From positions 1,364,001-1,428,000 of the forward strand of contig NZ_CP031700.1 of NCBI RefSeq assembly GCF_008807015.1: a stretch of DNA of 64,000 bases, in the 5' to 3' direction. The DNA comes from Neisseria zalophi. Lineage in GTDB: Bacteria > Pseudomonadota > Gammaproteobacteria > Burkholderiales > Neisseriaceae. Positions 51,399 to 60,545 of this stretch are shown here, one piece after another; within the stretch, counting starts at the first letter, position 1, and each line of letters begins with the position of its first letter. The notes below the pieces were generated by a model. It was not told the DNA's origin. It searched no databases and saw only the letters and a list, made by a program, of their open reading frames with translations. The position numbers were made by a program, and so were the translations under genes.

Positions 51399-53513
51399 AT
51401 GGCCAAATTAAAATCAATAGCCCTGGCCGTAACCGGTGTCTCTGCGGTTTCAGGTGCGGCATACAGTCACGCAGCAACTTCTAACCAAACAGGTATGGCA
51501 ATGATGCGTTTAAATTCATCATTACTCGACCAAGTACAAAAAAAGACAACGGGAGGAAGCCTCTGGAGTGCAATGCGTAAAAATTTCCAGATGGCCGAAG
51601 TCAACTCTGAATTAGTACGGCGTCACGAGAGTAAATTTTCTGCCGGTCGTGCTTATTTCGACCGTACTATCAACCGCAGCAAACCTTATATGTATCATAT
51701 TGCGAATGAAGTAAAAAAACGCAATATGCCTGCTGAAATCGCATTATTACCCTTTATTGAAAGTGCTTTTGTCACTAAAGCCAAATCGCATGTGGGTGCA
51801 TCCGGTTTATGGCAATTTATGCCCGCAACCGGCCGCCACTTTGGTTTGGAGCGTACATCAATATATGACGGTCGTCATGATGTTTATGCTGCCACAGATG
51901 CAGCATTAAATTATTTAGAATATCTTCATGGCATGTTTGGTGACTGGTCTTTGGCATTGGCTGCCTATAACTGGGGTGAAGGTAACGTTAGCCGTGCAAT
52001 GAAACGTGCACGTGCCCGAGGGCTGGAGCCGGTATATGAAAATTTGAAAATGCCTGCCGAAACCCGCAATTATGTGCCTAAACTGCTTGCTGTTCGAAAT
52101 ATTGTTAATAATCCAGAATCTTTCGGAATCGGTTTGAGTGAAATCGAAAACAAACCTTACTTTAAAGCAATTAGTGTTGATAGGCCGATGGATACCGAGG
52201 CTATTACACGTTTGGCCAATATTAGTGAAAGTGAATTCTTGGCACTAAACCCTGCTTTTAATGCACCGGTATTTGTTCCGAAAACCAATCGTAAACTACT
52301 TCTTCCTGCTCATGCTGTTTCTACATTTGAGAAGAATTACCGTAATACCAAACCTGAAAATTTATTCTCTTGGCAAACTTATGCTGCAAACGGAAAAATT
52401 AGTTTGAGCCGGATTGCCGCTGATGCAGGAATGACTGTAGCAGAGTTGAAAGGACAATATGTACCAAGTACAGACGTTTTCAATTCTACTCAAAATATTT
52501 TAGTTGCTAAAAATGATAAGGTAGTTCCTGATAATTCAGGCTTTATACATGTTGCTGCAACCAATAAAAAATTACCGGATAGCTATAAAACCAATTTAAC
52601 TTCTTTACAAGAAATTAATAGTAATTCTGATCGTCAGAATTCCTCACCTATTACCATTTTGGCACAGCAATCGAAACCGGAAATTAAACCGGAACAAAAT
52701 ACGGCTTCAAAATCTATCTCCATTGCTGCTGCACTCATTGCTCAAAATCAGGCATTAATCGATACAGGTAAGTCGAATACTGCAAACCTTGAGAGTGATA
52801 TTCAAATTGCTTCAAATACTATTGAAGCCCCTGAGCTTTCAGCAGACAGTATTGAGGTAGCTATTACGGAACCGTTGCGATTGCCTACTCAAACTTCAGC
52901 AACACCGGGACCGGATCAGCCGGCGCCTTCTGATAATCCAGTAGATGTCGCGATTACTGAAATTAACCTGACTAATAGAAATAATACCTCAGAGTCTAAA
53001 GACCCGTTATTAGCATTGGTTAATGATGCGGAGCAACAGCGTTTAGATGCTGCTGAGCGTGTTAAAAACTCTCTGGCTCAATCTGAAGCGGAAGAGGCAG
53101 CAGCTAAATCTCGTGCAGAGCGTATTGCTGCGAACCGTATCAAGCAACAGCAACGTACTGAAGCACGCTTAGCACGTGCTAATGAGGCTGCAATGCAAGC
53201 CAATAATACGCACAAAGTGGTGACTGGTGATACGCTATTTAATATTTCTCAACGGTATAACGTCAGTGTTGCAGATTTGATTACCGTTAATAATATTAAA
53301 GGTAACAGTATCCGCAAAGGACAGGTATTGAAAGTAACTGCTGCGGCCGTTCAGCGTAATGCGGTACGTAATGTTTCTTATACTGTTCGCAAAGGCGATA
53401 CTTTAAATACGATTGCCAGCCGTTTTAATGTTGATATTAATGATATCCGCCGTTGGAACCGTAATACACGTACAGTAAAACCGGGACAACGCTTAAGATT
53501 GATCGGCAGTTAA
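51399..53513 (+). CDS. mltD: membrane-bound lytic murein transglycosylase D-like, with LysM domains
   Basis: A 704-residue exported protein. Signal-like N-terminus (SIALAVTGVSAVSGAAYSHA). Lytic transglycosylase domain at ~100-230: IALLPFIESAFVTKAKSHVG with catalytic Glu, ASGLWQFMPATGRHFGLE and LALAAYNWGEGNVSRAM. A degenerate LysM-like segment follows, then a long Ser/Thr/Ala linker, an Ala/Glu/Arg coiled coil (about 545-600) and two C-terminal LysM modules (VTGDTLFNISQRYNVSVADL; VRKGDTLNTIASRFNVDIND). Longer than E. coli MltD (about 450 residues) and with no lipobox visible. It cleaves peptidoglycan glycan strands. Confidence 0.9.
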   Translation: MAKLKSIALAVTGVSAVSGAAYSHAATSNQTGMAMMRLNSSLLDQVQKKTTGGSLWSAMRKNFQMAEVNSELVRRHESKFSAGRAYFDRTINRSKPYMYHIANEVKKRNMPAEIALLPFIESAFVTKAKSHVGASGLWQFMPATGRHFGLERTSIYDGRHDVYAATDAALNYLEYLHGMFGDWSLALAAYNWGEGNVSRAMKRARARGLEPVYENLKMPAETRNYVPKLLAVRNIVNNPESFGIGLSEIENKPYFKAISVDRPMDTEAITRLANISESEFLALNPAFNAPVFVPKTNRKLLLPAHAVSTFEKNYRNTKPENLFSWQTYAANGKISLSRIAADAGMTVAELKGQYVPSTDVFNSTQNILVAKNDKVVPDNSGFIHVAATNKKLPDSYKTNLTSLQEINSNSDRQNSSPITILAQQSKPEIKPEQNTASKSISIAAALIAQNQALIDTGKSNTANLESDIQIASNTIEAPELSADSIEVAITEPLRLPTQTSATPGPDQPAPSDNPVDVAITEINLTNRNNTSESKDPLLALVNDAEQQRLDAAERVKNSLAQSEAEEAAAKSRAERIAANRIKQQQRTEARLARANEAAMQANNTHKVVTGDTLFNISQRYNVSVADLITVNNIKGNSIRKGQVLKVTAAAVQRNAVRNVSYTVRKGDTLNTIASRFNVDINDIRRWNRNTRTVKPGQRLRLIGS

Positions 53514-53532
53514 AGTAAATGTGAATCCATAT

Positions 53533-53564
53533 AAAACACCTGAATATTTTCAGGTGTTTTTTTT
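53533..53564 (+). terminator. Rho-independent terminator of mltD
   Basis: Stem AAAACACCTGAA / TTCAGGTGTTTT with TATT loop and eight further T, about 20 bp after the stop. Confidence 0.88.
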
Positions 53565-53856
53565 AGCAATTAGAGAATATCTACACAATCAATACAAGGC
53601 TGCCGTCTGAAAATCTTCAGGCGTTTTTATTCATCAATCTACTTCTAAAGAACTACCCATCCCCTTATTCCAGCCATTTAATACACATTATTTTGCTGTT
53701 TCTGATTGCGCTTTCGGGGCATATTTTTCTTGCGTGCTATCCACTAAGCTTTTATCAGTGAAAAAGCTATAAAAATAAAACCGCTATTTCTTAAAAGCTA
53801 CTTTCAGACGGTGTGAAATATGCCGTTTGAACAGCCAACCCAAAAGGAACACGATA
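53565..53856. other. intergenic region where narG would be expected
   Basis: No narG coding sequence is visible between mltD and narH. On the - strand 53688-53783 is a short open tail (TDKSLVDSTQEKYAPKAQSE to a stop, preceded by aromatic FYFYSFF) with a TAG at its upstream end, which could be the relic of a membrane transporter C-terminus. A single DUS lies at about 53602. Confidence 0.45.
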
Positions 53857-55422
53857 ATGAAAATAAGAGCACAAGTCGGCATGGTTTTGAACTTAGATAA
53901 ATGTATCGGCTGCCATACCTGCTCCGTTACCTGTAAAAACGTGTGGACTTCGCGCGACGGTGTCGAATATGCATGGTTCAATAATGTGGAAACCAAGCCC
54001 GGAGTCGGCTTTCCGAAAAACTGGGAAGATCAGGGCAAATGGAACGGCGGTTGGGTTCGCAAACCTGATGGCAAACTGGTTCCCAAGCAGGGCGGTAAAC
54101 TAAAGATTTTGGCCAATATTTTTGCCAACCCCAATATGCCGCAGATTGATGATTATTACGAACCGTTTACCTATGACTACCAGCATCTGCAAAACGCACC
54201 GAAAATGTCCACGCCGCCGACAGCACGCCCGATATCGGTATTAACCGGTAAAAAAATGGACAAAGTAGAGTGGGGGCCAAACTGGGAAGACGATTTGGGT
54301 GGTGAGTTCGAAAAACGGGCGAAAGATGTTTTGTTTGAAGGCATTCAAAAAGACATGCATGCCGCATTCGAACAGACTTTCATGATGTATTTGCCGCGCT
54401 TATGCGAGCATTGCCTGAATCCGACTTGTGTCGCATCCTGTCCTTCCGGCAGTATTTATAAGCGGGAAGACGACGGTATTGTATTGATTGACCAAGATAA
54501 ATGTCGTGGTTGGCGGATGTGCGTTTCCGGCTGCCCCTATAAAAAAATCTATTACAACTGGACCAGTGGTAAAGCGGAAAAATGTACGTTTTGCTATCCG
54601 CGTATCGAGGGCGGTCAGCCGACGGTTTGTTCGGAAACCTGCGTCGGCCGCATTCGTTATTTAGGTGTGTTGTTATATGATGCCGACAAAATCGAGCAGG
54701 CTGCTTCTATCGAAAATCCGCAAGATTTGTATGAACAACAATTGGGTTTGTTTCTCAATCCGCACGATCCCGAAGTACAACGCGAGGCTTTAAAACAAGG
54801 TATCAGCCAAAGTTGGATTGACGCGGCTAAAAAATCACCGGTCTATAAAATGGCGATGGAATGGAAAGTTGCTTTCCCATTGCATCCCGAATACCGTACC
54901 TTACCAATGGTTTGGTATATCCCGCCGTTATCGCCGATTCAATCTGCCATTGAAAACGGTTTAGTGGGTGAAAACGGCATTATTCCGAGTGTGGATGAAA
55001 TGCGTATCCCGTTGCGTTATCTGGCCAATTTGCTGACCGCCGGCAAAGTGGAACCGATTAAATTCGCATTGGAACGCATGATTGCCATGCGCCGTTTCAA
55101 ACGCGGACAAGTGGTACATGGTGAAACATTGGCACAAACATTGGAAGGTACGGGGCTGACACCTGAAATGGTTGAAGATATGTATCAAACCATGGCCATT
55201 GCCAATTATGAGGATCGCTTTGTTATTCCGACTTCTCATAAAGAAATGGTGGAAAACAGTTTTAATGATCAATCAGGTTGCGGCTTTACATTCGGCAATG
55301 GTTGTTCGGATGGGGAAAGTAGTGAAAGCTTATTTGGTAAACGAAAAGGTGCGCCGATTGTTTTTTATGGTTTACGAAAAGATGTTGAAGAAAACCGTAA
55401 GGAAAAAGAAGAGGTGCGCTGA
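53857..55422 (+). CDS. narH: respiratory nitrate reductase beta subunit
   Basis: A 521-residue iron-sulfur protein. ATG 53857 follows AAAAGGAACACGATA and begins MKIRAQVGMVLNLDKCIGCH; an upstream in-frame start at 53827 lacks homology. Four cluster motifs are present: CIGCHTCSVTCKNVW, CEHCLNPTCVASCPSG, CRGWRMCVSGCPYKK (with the Trp typical of the 3Fe-4S site) and CTFCYPRIEGGQPTVCSETC. It carries electrons from NarI to the catalytic NarG, facing the cytoplasm. Overlaps narJ by one base. narG is not upstream. Confidence 0.95.
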   Translation: MKIRAQVGMVLNLDKCIGCHTCSVTCKNVWTSRDGVEYAWFNNVETKPGVGFPKNWEDQGKWNGGWVRKPDGKLVPKQGGKLKILANIFANPNMPQIDDYYEPFTYDYQHLQNAPKMSTPPTARPISVLTGKKMDKVEWGPNWEDDLGGEFEKRAKDVLFEGIQKDMHAAFEQTFMMYLPRLCEHCLNPTCVASCPSGSIYKREDDGIVLIDQDKCRGWRMCVSGCPYKKIYYNWTSGKAEKCTFCYPRIEGGQPTVCSETCVGRIRYLGVLLYDADKIEQAASIENPQDLYEQQLGLFLNPHDPEVQREALKQGISQSWIDAAKKSPVYKMAMEWKVAFPLHPEYRTLPMVWYIPPLSPIQSAIENGLVGENGIIPSVDEMRIPLRYLANLLTAGKVEPIKFALERMIAMRRFKRGQVVHGETLAQTLEGTGLTPEMVEDMYQTMAIANYEDRFVIPTSHKEMVENSFNDQSGCGFTFGNGCSDGESSESLFGKRKGAPIVFYGLRKDVEENRKEKEEVR

Positions 55423-56090
55423 TGGATACTTATCCTGTTTATCAATGGTTTTCTGCGCTTTTGTGTTATCCGGAAGCCGAGTTAATTGAGGTTTTACCCG
55501 AGTTTCAGACGGCATTAAACGAATGGCCGCAGCTTAGCCGTCAGGCAGGCCGTCTGCAAATGTTTTTAGATTATTTAAACAGCCATAGTCTGCGCGAATT
55601 GCAAGAAAATTATGTCGCGACTTTCGATCGCAACCGTAATCATGCACTGTATATTTTCGAGCATGTATATGGAGAAGACCGTGACCGTGGTAGTGCTATG
55701 GTCGATCTATTAGAGGAATACCGTAGCGGCGGTTTTGAATTGGGTGATGAAGAACTGCCTGATTATCTGCCTGTATTATTGGAATATTTGAGTCAGGTGC
55801 CGGCCGAATATGCGCAAAAGCTGTTGGGCGATGCAGTTCATGTGATTGCTCATATCGGTAATAAACTGGCACGAAATGATTCACCTTATGCTGTTTTGTT
55901 GCAAGGCTTGACCGAACTCAGCCCAATCCGACCGATGCCGCTTACCGAGCCGCCAGTGCGTGATATGGATGAAGCCATGGAAACGTTCGGTCCTGATATT
56001 GCAGGTATCGAGCCTCTCTTGAGGCCTTCGGTCGAAACCATACAGTTTTATCCTAAAGCCGCATTTCAGACGGCCTTAAAAGGAGCATAA
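55422..56090 (+). CDS. narJ: nitrate reductase molybdenum-cofactor assembly chaperone
   Basis: A 222-residue helical protein of the TorD/NarJ fold: VYQWFSALLCYPEAELIEVL, ENYVATFDRNRNHALYIFEH with GEDRDRGSAMVDLLEEYRSG, typical of NarJ. It helps insert the cofactor into NarG and dock NarGH on NarI. Starts within the narH stop (TGATG). Confidence 0.93.
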   Translation: MDTYPVYQWFSALLCYPEAELIEVLPEFQTALNEWPQLSRQAGRLQMFLDYLNSHSLRELQENYVATFDRNRNHALYIFEHVYGEDRDRGSAMVDLLEEYRSGGFELGDEELPDYLPVLLEYLSQVPAEYAQKLLGDAVHVIAHIGNKLARNDSPYAVLLQGLTELSPIRPMPLTEPPVRDMDEAMETFGPDIAGIEPLLRPSVETIQFYPKAAFQTALKGA

Positions 56091-56093
56091 ACC

Positions 56094-56777
56094 ATGAACA
56101 CGTTTAACCAATTTTTCTTCGGTATCTATCCTTATATTTGCTTGGCTGTTTTCTTCTTAGGCAGTTTGGTTCGTTTTGATCGCGAGCAGTATTCGTGGAA
56201 GAGCGATTCCAGCCAGATTTTATACGACGGGCGGCTTCGCTTAGGCAATATTTTGTTTCATGTTGGGATTTTGGCTATTTTCTTCGGCCATCTATTCGGC
56301 TTGCTTACCCCGTTGTGGTTTTGGGATGCTATCGGCGTGTCTCATGGTGCTAAACAGATTTTTGCGATGGTGATGGGCGGTGTTTTCGGCATTATTGCCA
56401 TGATCGGTTTGATTATTTTATTACAACGCCGTCTGAAAAGTGAACGCCTTGCCGCTAACAGCACTTGGCGCGATAAACTGGTATTAATCTGGTTGATTAT
56501 AACGCTAAGCTTGGGTCTGCTTACTATTTTTGTCAGCATGGGGCATACCGATGGTGAGGAAATGGTGAAACTAATGAGATGGGCACAGCATATCGTGACT
56601 TTCCGTGGTTCGGCGCCTGTTTATATGGAAGATGTGAATATCTTGTTTAAACTGCATATTTTTATGGGTATGACTTTTTTCCTGATTTTCCCGTTCACCC
56701 GTATGGTGCATGTATGGAGCGGTTTTGCCAGTGTCGCTTATTTAGGACGGGCATGGCAGTTGGTTCGGCGCCGTTAA
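56094..56777 (+). CDS. narI: respiratory nitrate reductase gamma subunit (cytochrome b)
   Basis: A 227-residue membrane protein with five spans, FFFGIYPYICLAVFFLGSLV opening, His-containing spans (LFHVGILAIFFGHLFG; LHIFMGMTFFLIFPFTRMVH) that supply haem b ligands. It oxidises quinol and passes electrons to NarH. Starts 3 bp after narJ. Confidence 0.94.
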   Translation: MNTFNQFFFGIYPYICLAVFFLGSLVRFDREQYSWKSDSSQILYDGRLRLGNILFHVGILAIFFGHLFGLLTPLWFWDAIGVSHGAKQIFAMVMGGVFGIIAMIGLIILLQRRLKSERLAANSTWRDKLVLIWLIITLSLGLLTIFVSMGHTDGEEMVKLMRWAQHIVTFRGSAPVYMEDVNILFKLHIFMGMTFFLIFPFTRMVHVWSGFASVAYLGRAWQLVRRR

Positions 56778-56795
56778 TCATACATATTTATCAAG

Positions 56796-56825
56796 ACAGG
56801 CCGTCTGAATATTCAGACGGCCTGT
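56796..56825. terminator. inverted DUS palindrome between narI and the convergent hydrolase gene
   Basis: A perfect 30-bp palindrome with arms ACAGGCCGTCTGAAT, followed by TTTT on the + side; it can serve both convergent genes. Confidence 0.85.
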
Positions 56826-56838
56826 TTTATATGGATTT

Positions 56839-57477
56839 TTAAGTGTTGAGTACGGACGGTACAAAACGTAAAACCGTATCACGCAACGCAATTAGTTTGC
56901 CGTGGAAAAAATGGGAAGCTTCTGGAATCACGATAACCGGCAATTCTTGGGGCTCTGCCCATTTGAAAGCATTTTCAAGCGGTACGACTTCGTCAATCTG
57001 ACCGTGAATAAGTAAGGTTTTATTCGTATCAGGAGCCTTTGGTTCGGTGATACGGTCATAATATTTAACGGCAGGCGCCATTAAAAGTAGCAAATCGGGG
57101 TTGCGCTGTTGGGCGGCAAAAAGGGAAACATAACCGCCGAATGAAAAACCGCTGATAATCAGTTGGGATGCTTTTGGGTGTTGTGCCCGGACATAGTCGA
57201 TAACGCTGATACAGTCTTCGGTTTCGCCCTGACCGTGGTCATGCTCGCCGTCACTATTACCAACACCGCGAAGGTTCGGTAGATAGCAATGAAAGCCAAG
57301 TGTATTCAATGCTTTGGCAACGGTTTGTATCACTTTATTGGTATTGGTGCCACCATGTAGCGGGTTTGGGTGATTGATAACGGCAACGCCGCGTTCCTCA
57401 CCTTGTGCCGGTAGATAAATGGTTTCTAATCCACCGACAGGGCCGGGAATGGTTATTTTATCAACGGGTTTCAACAT
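56839..57477 (-). CDS. alpha/beta hydrolase
   Basis: A 212-residue hydrolase of the YsxA/PA2086-like small esterase type: nucleophile elbow ISGFSFGGYVS, acid HGQIDEVVPLENA, base PEASHFFHGKL, and the NHPNPLHGGTNTNKVIQ segment typical of this group. Substrate unknown. Complete triad and normal length. Confidence 0.88.
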   Translation of the reverse strand: MLKPVDKITIPGPVGGLETIYLPAQGEERGVAVINHPNPLHGGTNTNKVIQTVAKALNTLGFHCYLPNLRGVGNSDGEHDHGQGETEDCISVIDYVRAQHPKASQLIISGFSFGGYVSLFAAQQRNPDLLLLMAPAVKYYDRITEPKAPDTNKTLLIHGQIDEVVPLENAFKWAEPQELPVIVIPEASHFFHGKLIALRDTVLRFVPSVLNT

Positions 57478-57536
57478 AATATGCTCTTGGTGTGAATGGG
57501 TTGGAAAAATGTATCTAAAAATGTTTTCAGACGGCC

Positions 57537-57875
57537 TTATTCGTTTTCCGCTTCCGGCGGGTCGATAAGCAGTCGCTCGACAGCCTGGCCTTGTACCAAA
57601 TCCTGATCAAGGATGTCTTGTAGGTCTTCTTCATCAACATAAGTGTACCAACGCCCTTCCGGGTAGATAACCATCAGCGGGCCCGATTCGCAACGGCCGA
57701 GGCAGCCGGTTTGGGTGATGCGTAGTTTGCCGGGGCCGATTAAACCCATTTTTTTGGCATTGCCCCGAATAAAATCAATGGCCGTTGTCGCTTCATCGTT
57801 GTCGTTACAACTTTGTTTACAGGCATCGTGGCGGGCATTGGCACAAATAAATAAATGGCGGTCGAAATAGCTCAT
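57537..57875 (-). CDS. thioredoxin-like [2Fe-2S] ferredoxin
   Basis: A 112-residue protein: HLFICANARHDACKQSC near the N-terminus, TQTGCLGRCESGPLMVIYPE and a family-typical YTYVDEEDLQDILDQ. The four cluster Cys are in the CxxxxxxxxxC and CxxxC arrangement of the NuoE/Shethna-type thioredoxin-like ferredoxins. A DUS lies between it and the hydrolase gene. Confidence 0.88.
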   Translation of the reverse strand: MSYFDRHLFICANARHDACKQSCNDNDEATTAIDFIRGNAKKMGLIGPGKLRITQTGCLGRCESGPLMVIYPEGRWYTYVDEEDLQDILDQDLVQGQAVERLLIDPPEAENE

Positions 57876-57927
57876 ATTTTTTGCCTTCTTTTTCGGTGTG
57901 CGGCGTTTCAGACGGCCTTAAGCCGTA

Positions 57928-58716
57928 TTATAGATAAAAATGTTTGCCGTTGTTTTGGTTGTTGGCTTTTAATGCGGACAACATTCCTTTTAAATCAATA
58001 TCATATTGTGTTGTTAGTTTTTCAGCCCGTTTTTTAAGTTTGTCGATATTTTGTTCTTTAGGGCTGCTTTGAAAGGCCATAACGGCAACGTTGCCGTGAC
58101 TTTCGGCGGGTAGTTCTAACACACGACCCTCGAAAACATTCAACAGTCGTTCGACAAAGCGTTGGTAACGGCGGTCGCCGCTCCACCAGTTAGTTACGAA
58201 AATGCCGTTTTCGGAAAGTGCTCTTCGGCAATCTTCAAAAAAAGGTTCTGCTACCAAAGCATCAATAATCTGCTCGCCGTCGAATCCGTCGGTTAGAATC
58301 ACATCGGTGCTGCCGAGCATGGTTTTAATATATTCGGCACCATCGGCTTCGATAATTTCAAAATGCTCATCTTCAAAAGGTAGCTCGAAGAGATTGCGGG
58401 CTACATTAATCACTTGCGGATTGATATCAATAGCGGTTTGCCGTGTGTTAGGCAGATAGGCATCAATCCATCTGGCGAAAGAGCCGCCGCCAAGTCCGAT
58501 TTGCGTGATGTGGCGGGGCTGATCGTTGAATAGCAGCCAACCCATCATGGCCCGGCTGTATGACAATACCAGTTCGGCAGGGTGATCAAGGTTCATCGAA
58601 CTTTGTACGGTAGCGCTGCCTAAATGTAGCGAACGTATATTGCCCGTTTCGGAAATACCGACTTCGGGCAGTTCGTTTTTTTGCGCCCGTAGGCGGCGGT
58701 AAGGGTGATGAGCCAT
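57928..58716 (-). CDS. spermidine synthase-like (polyamine aminopropyltransferase fold) protein
   Basis: A 262-residue protein with QIGLGGGSFARWIDAYLPNT (SAM-type nucleotide loop), TAIDINPQVINVARNLFELP, EIIEADGAEYIKTM and VILTDGFDGEQIIDALV. This is the spermidine-synthase-like methyltransferase fold. The short N-terminal domain and variation at the polyamine site make true spermidine synthase activity uncertain. It lies ~50 bp upstream of the ferredoxin gene on the same strand. Confidence 0.82.
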   Translation of the reverse strand: MAHHPYRRLRAQKNELPEVGISETGNIRSLHLGSATVQSSMNLDHPAELVLSYSRAMMGWLLFNDQPRHITQIGLGGGSFARWIDAYLPNTRQTAIDINPQVINVARNLFELPFEDEHFEIIEADGAEYIKTMLGSTDVILTDGFDGEQIIDALVAEPFFEDCRRALSENGIFVTNWWSGDRRYQRFVERLLNVFEGRVLELPAESHGNVAVMAFQSSPKEQNIDKLKKRAEKLTTQYDIDLKGMLSALKANNQNNGKHFYL

Positions 58717-58897
58717 AAAATGATTGTGTGTAAGAAAGGGGGTATTTTAATACAGTTTGTACTTATGTGAATGGATTTCAGACGGCCTTTGCAACCATAA
58801 ACTAAAACCTTAACCGAATAAGATTATGGTTTGGTGGTATGTGTGAAACAGCATTTAAAGAATAGGGAAGCTGTTTCACACATATATAAATGGTTAC

Positions 58898-59395
58898 TTA
58901 TTTTGAGAGGGCGTCACACTCAGTTGTTGTTTGCTCGGCCTGCAAACGCAGTATTTTACGTTTTTCGGCAGCTTCAAAACGGCAATGTTGTAATGCTGTT
59001 TTCAGTTCTAGTGGTGGAACAGGGACGGGCTTGCCATCATGCATGGCAACCATAGTGAAATAGCAGCTATTGGTGTGGCGGGTTGTGCGGTCGTGTATGT
59101 TTTGTGATTCGACACGGATACCGATTTCCATAGAAGTACGGCCTACATGGTTAACGCTGGCTAAAAAGGTTACCAATTCACCAACATGGATAGGCTCTTT
59201 AAAGGTGACTTTATCTACGGAAAGGGTAACGCAGTAATGACCGCTATAACGGCTGGCACAGGCATAAGCTACTTGATCGAGTAATTTGAGTAAATCGCCA
59301 CCGTGAACATTGCCGTTAAAGTTCGCCATATCGGGGGTCATTAAAACAGACATTTGTAATTCATGTTGAAGTGCGGTAGGGGTGTGTATATCCAT
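58898..59395 (-). CDS. acyl-CoA thioesterase (hotdog fold)
   Basis: From MDIHTPTALQHELQMSVLMT, 165 residues; longer starts (59416, 59494) are possible but less homologous. Hotdog signature ANFNGNVHGGDLLKLLDQVA with catalytic Asp, SVDKVTFKEPIHVGELVTF and a C-terminal ACOT-type segment. Hydrolyses acyl-CoA in the YciA/ACOT manner. Confidence 0.88.
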   Translation of the reverse strand: MDIHTPTALQHELQMSVLMTPDMANFNGNVHGGDLLKLLDQVAYACASRYSGHYCVTLSVDKVTFKEPIHVGELVTFLASVNHVGRTSMEIGIRVESQNIHDRTTRHTNSCYFTMVAMHDGKPVPVPPLELKTALQHCRFEAAEKRKILRLQAEQTTTECDALSK

Positions 59396-59640
59396 AATCA
59401 ATGATTCTTTCATTTGGGGTAAAGTGGTTTGAAGCGGTTTCGTATTGTCTGAAAAATACTGTTTGAATATATGGAAACCGTCGGTTTTTATCATATAGTG
59501 CCAAATGTATATTTTTCCATCTTAGGTAATATTTTTTAGTATGGTGTTATATCAACTTTATTTGGAATATTCTCTATCGGCGTTGAATTTTAATGGGCTA
59601 GAGTGTTGAAAAAATTTAATTAAATACAATTATTTAAATG

Positions 59641-59668
59641 TTTCAGACGGCCTTAAGGCCGTCTGAAA
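59641..59668. terminator. DUS palindrome, outward orientation
   Basis: A perfect 28-bp palindrome TTTCAGACGGCC, TTAA, GGCCGTCTGAAA. The rest of 59396-59752 is AT-rich and shows no gene. Confidence 0.75.
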
Positions 59669-59752
59669 GTTTATCCGCAACAAAGGGTAGAGGCTAGGTT
59701 TATGCCTAGTATATTGACCGTGCAATAGCAAAAATTAATTAACCCCATATTA

Positions 59753-60259
59753 TTATTTTTGTGATGCGATTAAGGTTTGTAGCGCACGGCTATTGTTGAT
59801 AATACCGCCGCTGTTTTGAACAGGCAGAATGGTTTCGGCAATCAACAGATTGGCAGGCCGCCCGGCATGCAGGCTCATGCGCATTTCTGCAGGTGTAAAC
59901 GCCAATTGTCGTGAAGCGGCAAATGTGCGGGCGCGGCGGTTGGCTGTTTGCAGCATGGGCAACAAGGTGATATCGAGATGGAAGCGGCGTACACCTAATA
60001 CGATAATCCGTGCGGCAAACCAATCGGCTTCTTCGGTAAAGACTTCCGGGCTGCGAACGCTGAAATCATGCCGCATTGCGGCGATTAGCGTGGCAACGGT
60101 ACGGATTTGCGGCAGAAGGGATTCACTGATTTGAATACCTTGTGTTTGTGGTACGCCGGGGGCGCATAAATCGGGGCGGTGTATATTGCTGTCGGCAATA
60201 ATATGGATGGTTTGCAAAGGCTCGGTTTTCGGTGGTGTCGGTAATGTTGCGGGTTTCAT
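59753..60259 (-). CDS. conserved-looking hypothetical protein
   Basis: A 168-residue soluble protein. ATG 60259 follows GGAGCAAGTTAGAA. Contains IHIIADSNIHRPDLCAPGVP, a helical ATLIAAMRHDFSVRSPEVF and LPVQNSGGIINNSRALQTLI. No known motif was recognised. Its leader holds an intrinsic terminator 45 bp before the start, so it may be controlled by attenuation or be transcribed separately. Confidence 0.7.
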   Translation of the reverse strand: MKPATLPTPPKTEPLQTIHIIADSNIHRPDLCAPGVPQTQGIQISESLLPQIRTVATLIAAMRHDFSVRSPEVFTEEADWFAARIIVLGVRRFHLDITLLPMLQTANRRARTFAASRQLAFTPAEMRMSLHAGRPANLLIAETILPVQNSGGIINNSRALQTLIASQK

Positions 60260-60302
60260 TTCTAACTTGCTCCTGCGGTATTAGGGGACAGGCGGCAAAG
60301 CA

Positions 60303-60452
60303 ATAAAAAAGGCCGCCTGGTTTTCGGGCGGCTTCTTTTTCGCGTTTGCTTGGGTTTATCTGTATGGTTTCAGACAAGCGCAAAAGAGTACCGCACGTTT
60401 GTGTGGTACCAATAAAAATAAGCAAAGGGGCGAATGTTTAATGTTTTCATAA
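60303..60452 (-). ncRNA. candidate small RNA or attenuated leader between ubiX and the hypothetical gene
   Basis: A ~150-nt stretch on the - strand is bounded by a strong promoter (60459-60487) and an intrinsic terminator (arms GCCGCC and GGCGGC at 60312-60332, followed by six U). Inside, GTACCACAC pairs with GTGCGGTAC around AAAC with one mismatch, and TTGCGCTTG can pair with the later CAAG and CGCGAA. The ORFs overlapping it look like shadows. It could be a free sRNA or the terminated leader of the gene at 60259. Confidence 0.5.
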
Positions 60453-60458
60453 GTGGGC

Positions 60459-60487
60459 ATTAGAAAGGAATATGGCTATATTGTCAA
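60459..60487 (-). promoter_or_regulatory. near-consensus sigma-70 promoter
   Basis: On the - strand: TTGACA (60487-60482), a 17-bp spacer, and TCTAAT (60464-60459). This is one of the best promoter matches in the window. It points to the candidate RNA. Confidence 0.65.
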
Positions 60488-60545
60488 CTATTTTTTCATT
60501 TTGGAATAATAATAGGGCAAATTTTTAATTTTGTAGACAAATAGT

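Noticed and set aside
53784..53996. 70-residue hydrophobic - strand ORF upstream of and within narH
   Set aside because: Antisense to conserved iron-sulfur codons of narH; likely a shadow.
60123..60425. 100-residue ORF on the - strand over the candidate sRNA
   Set aside because: It overlaps the terminator hairpin and the coding start of the 60259 gene in another frame, starts at TTG, and shows no known domain.
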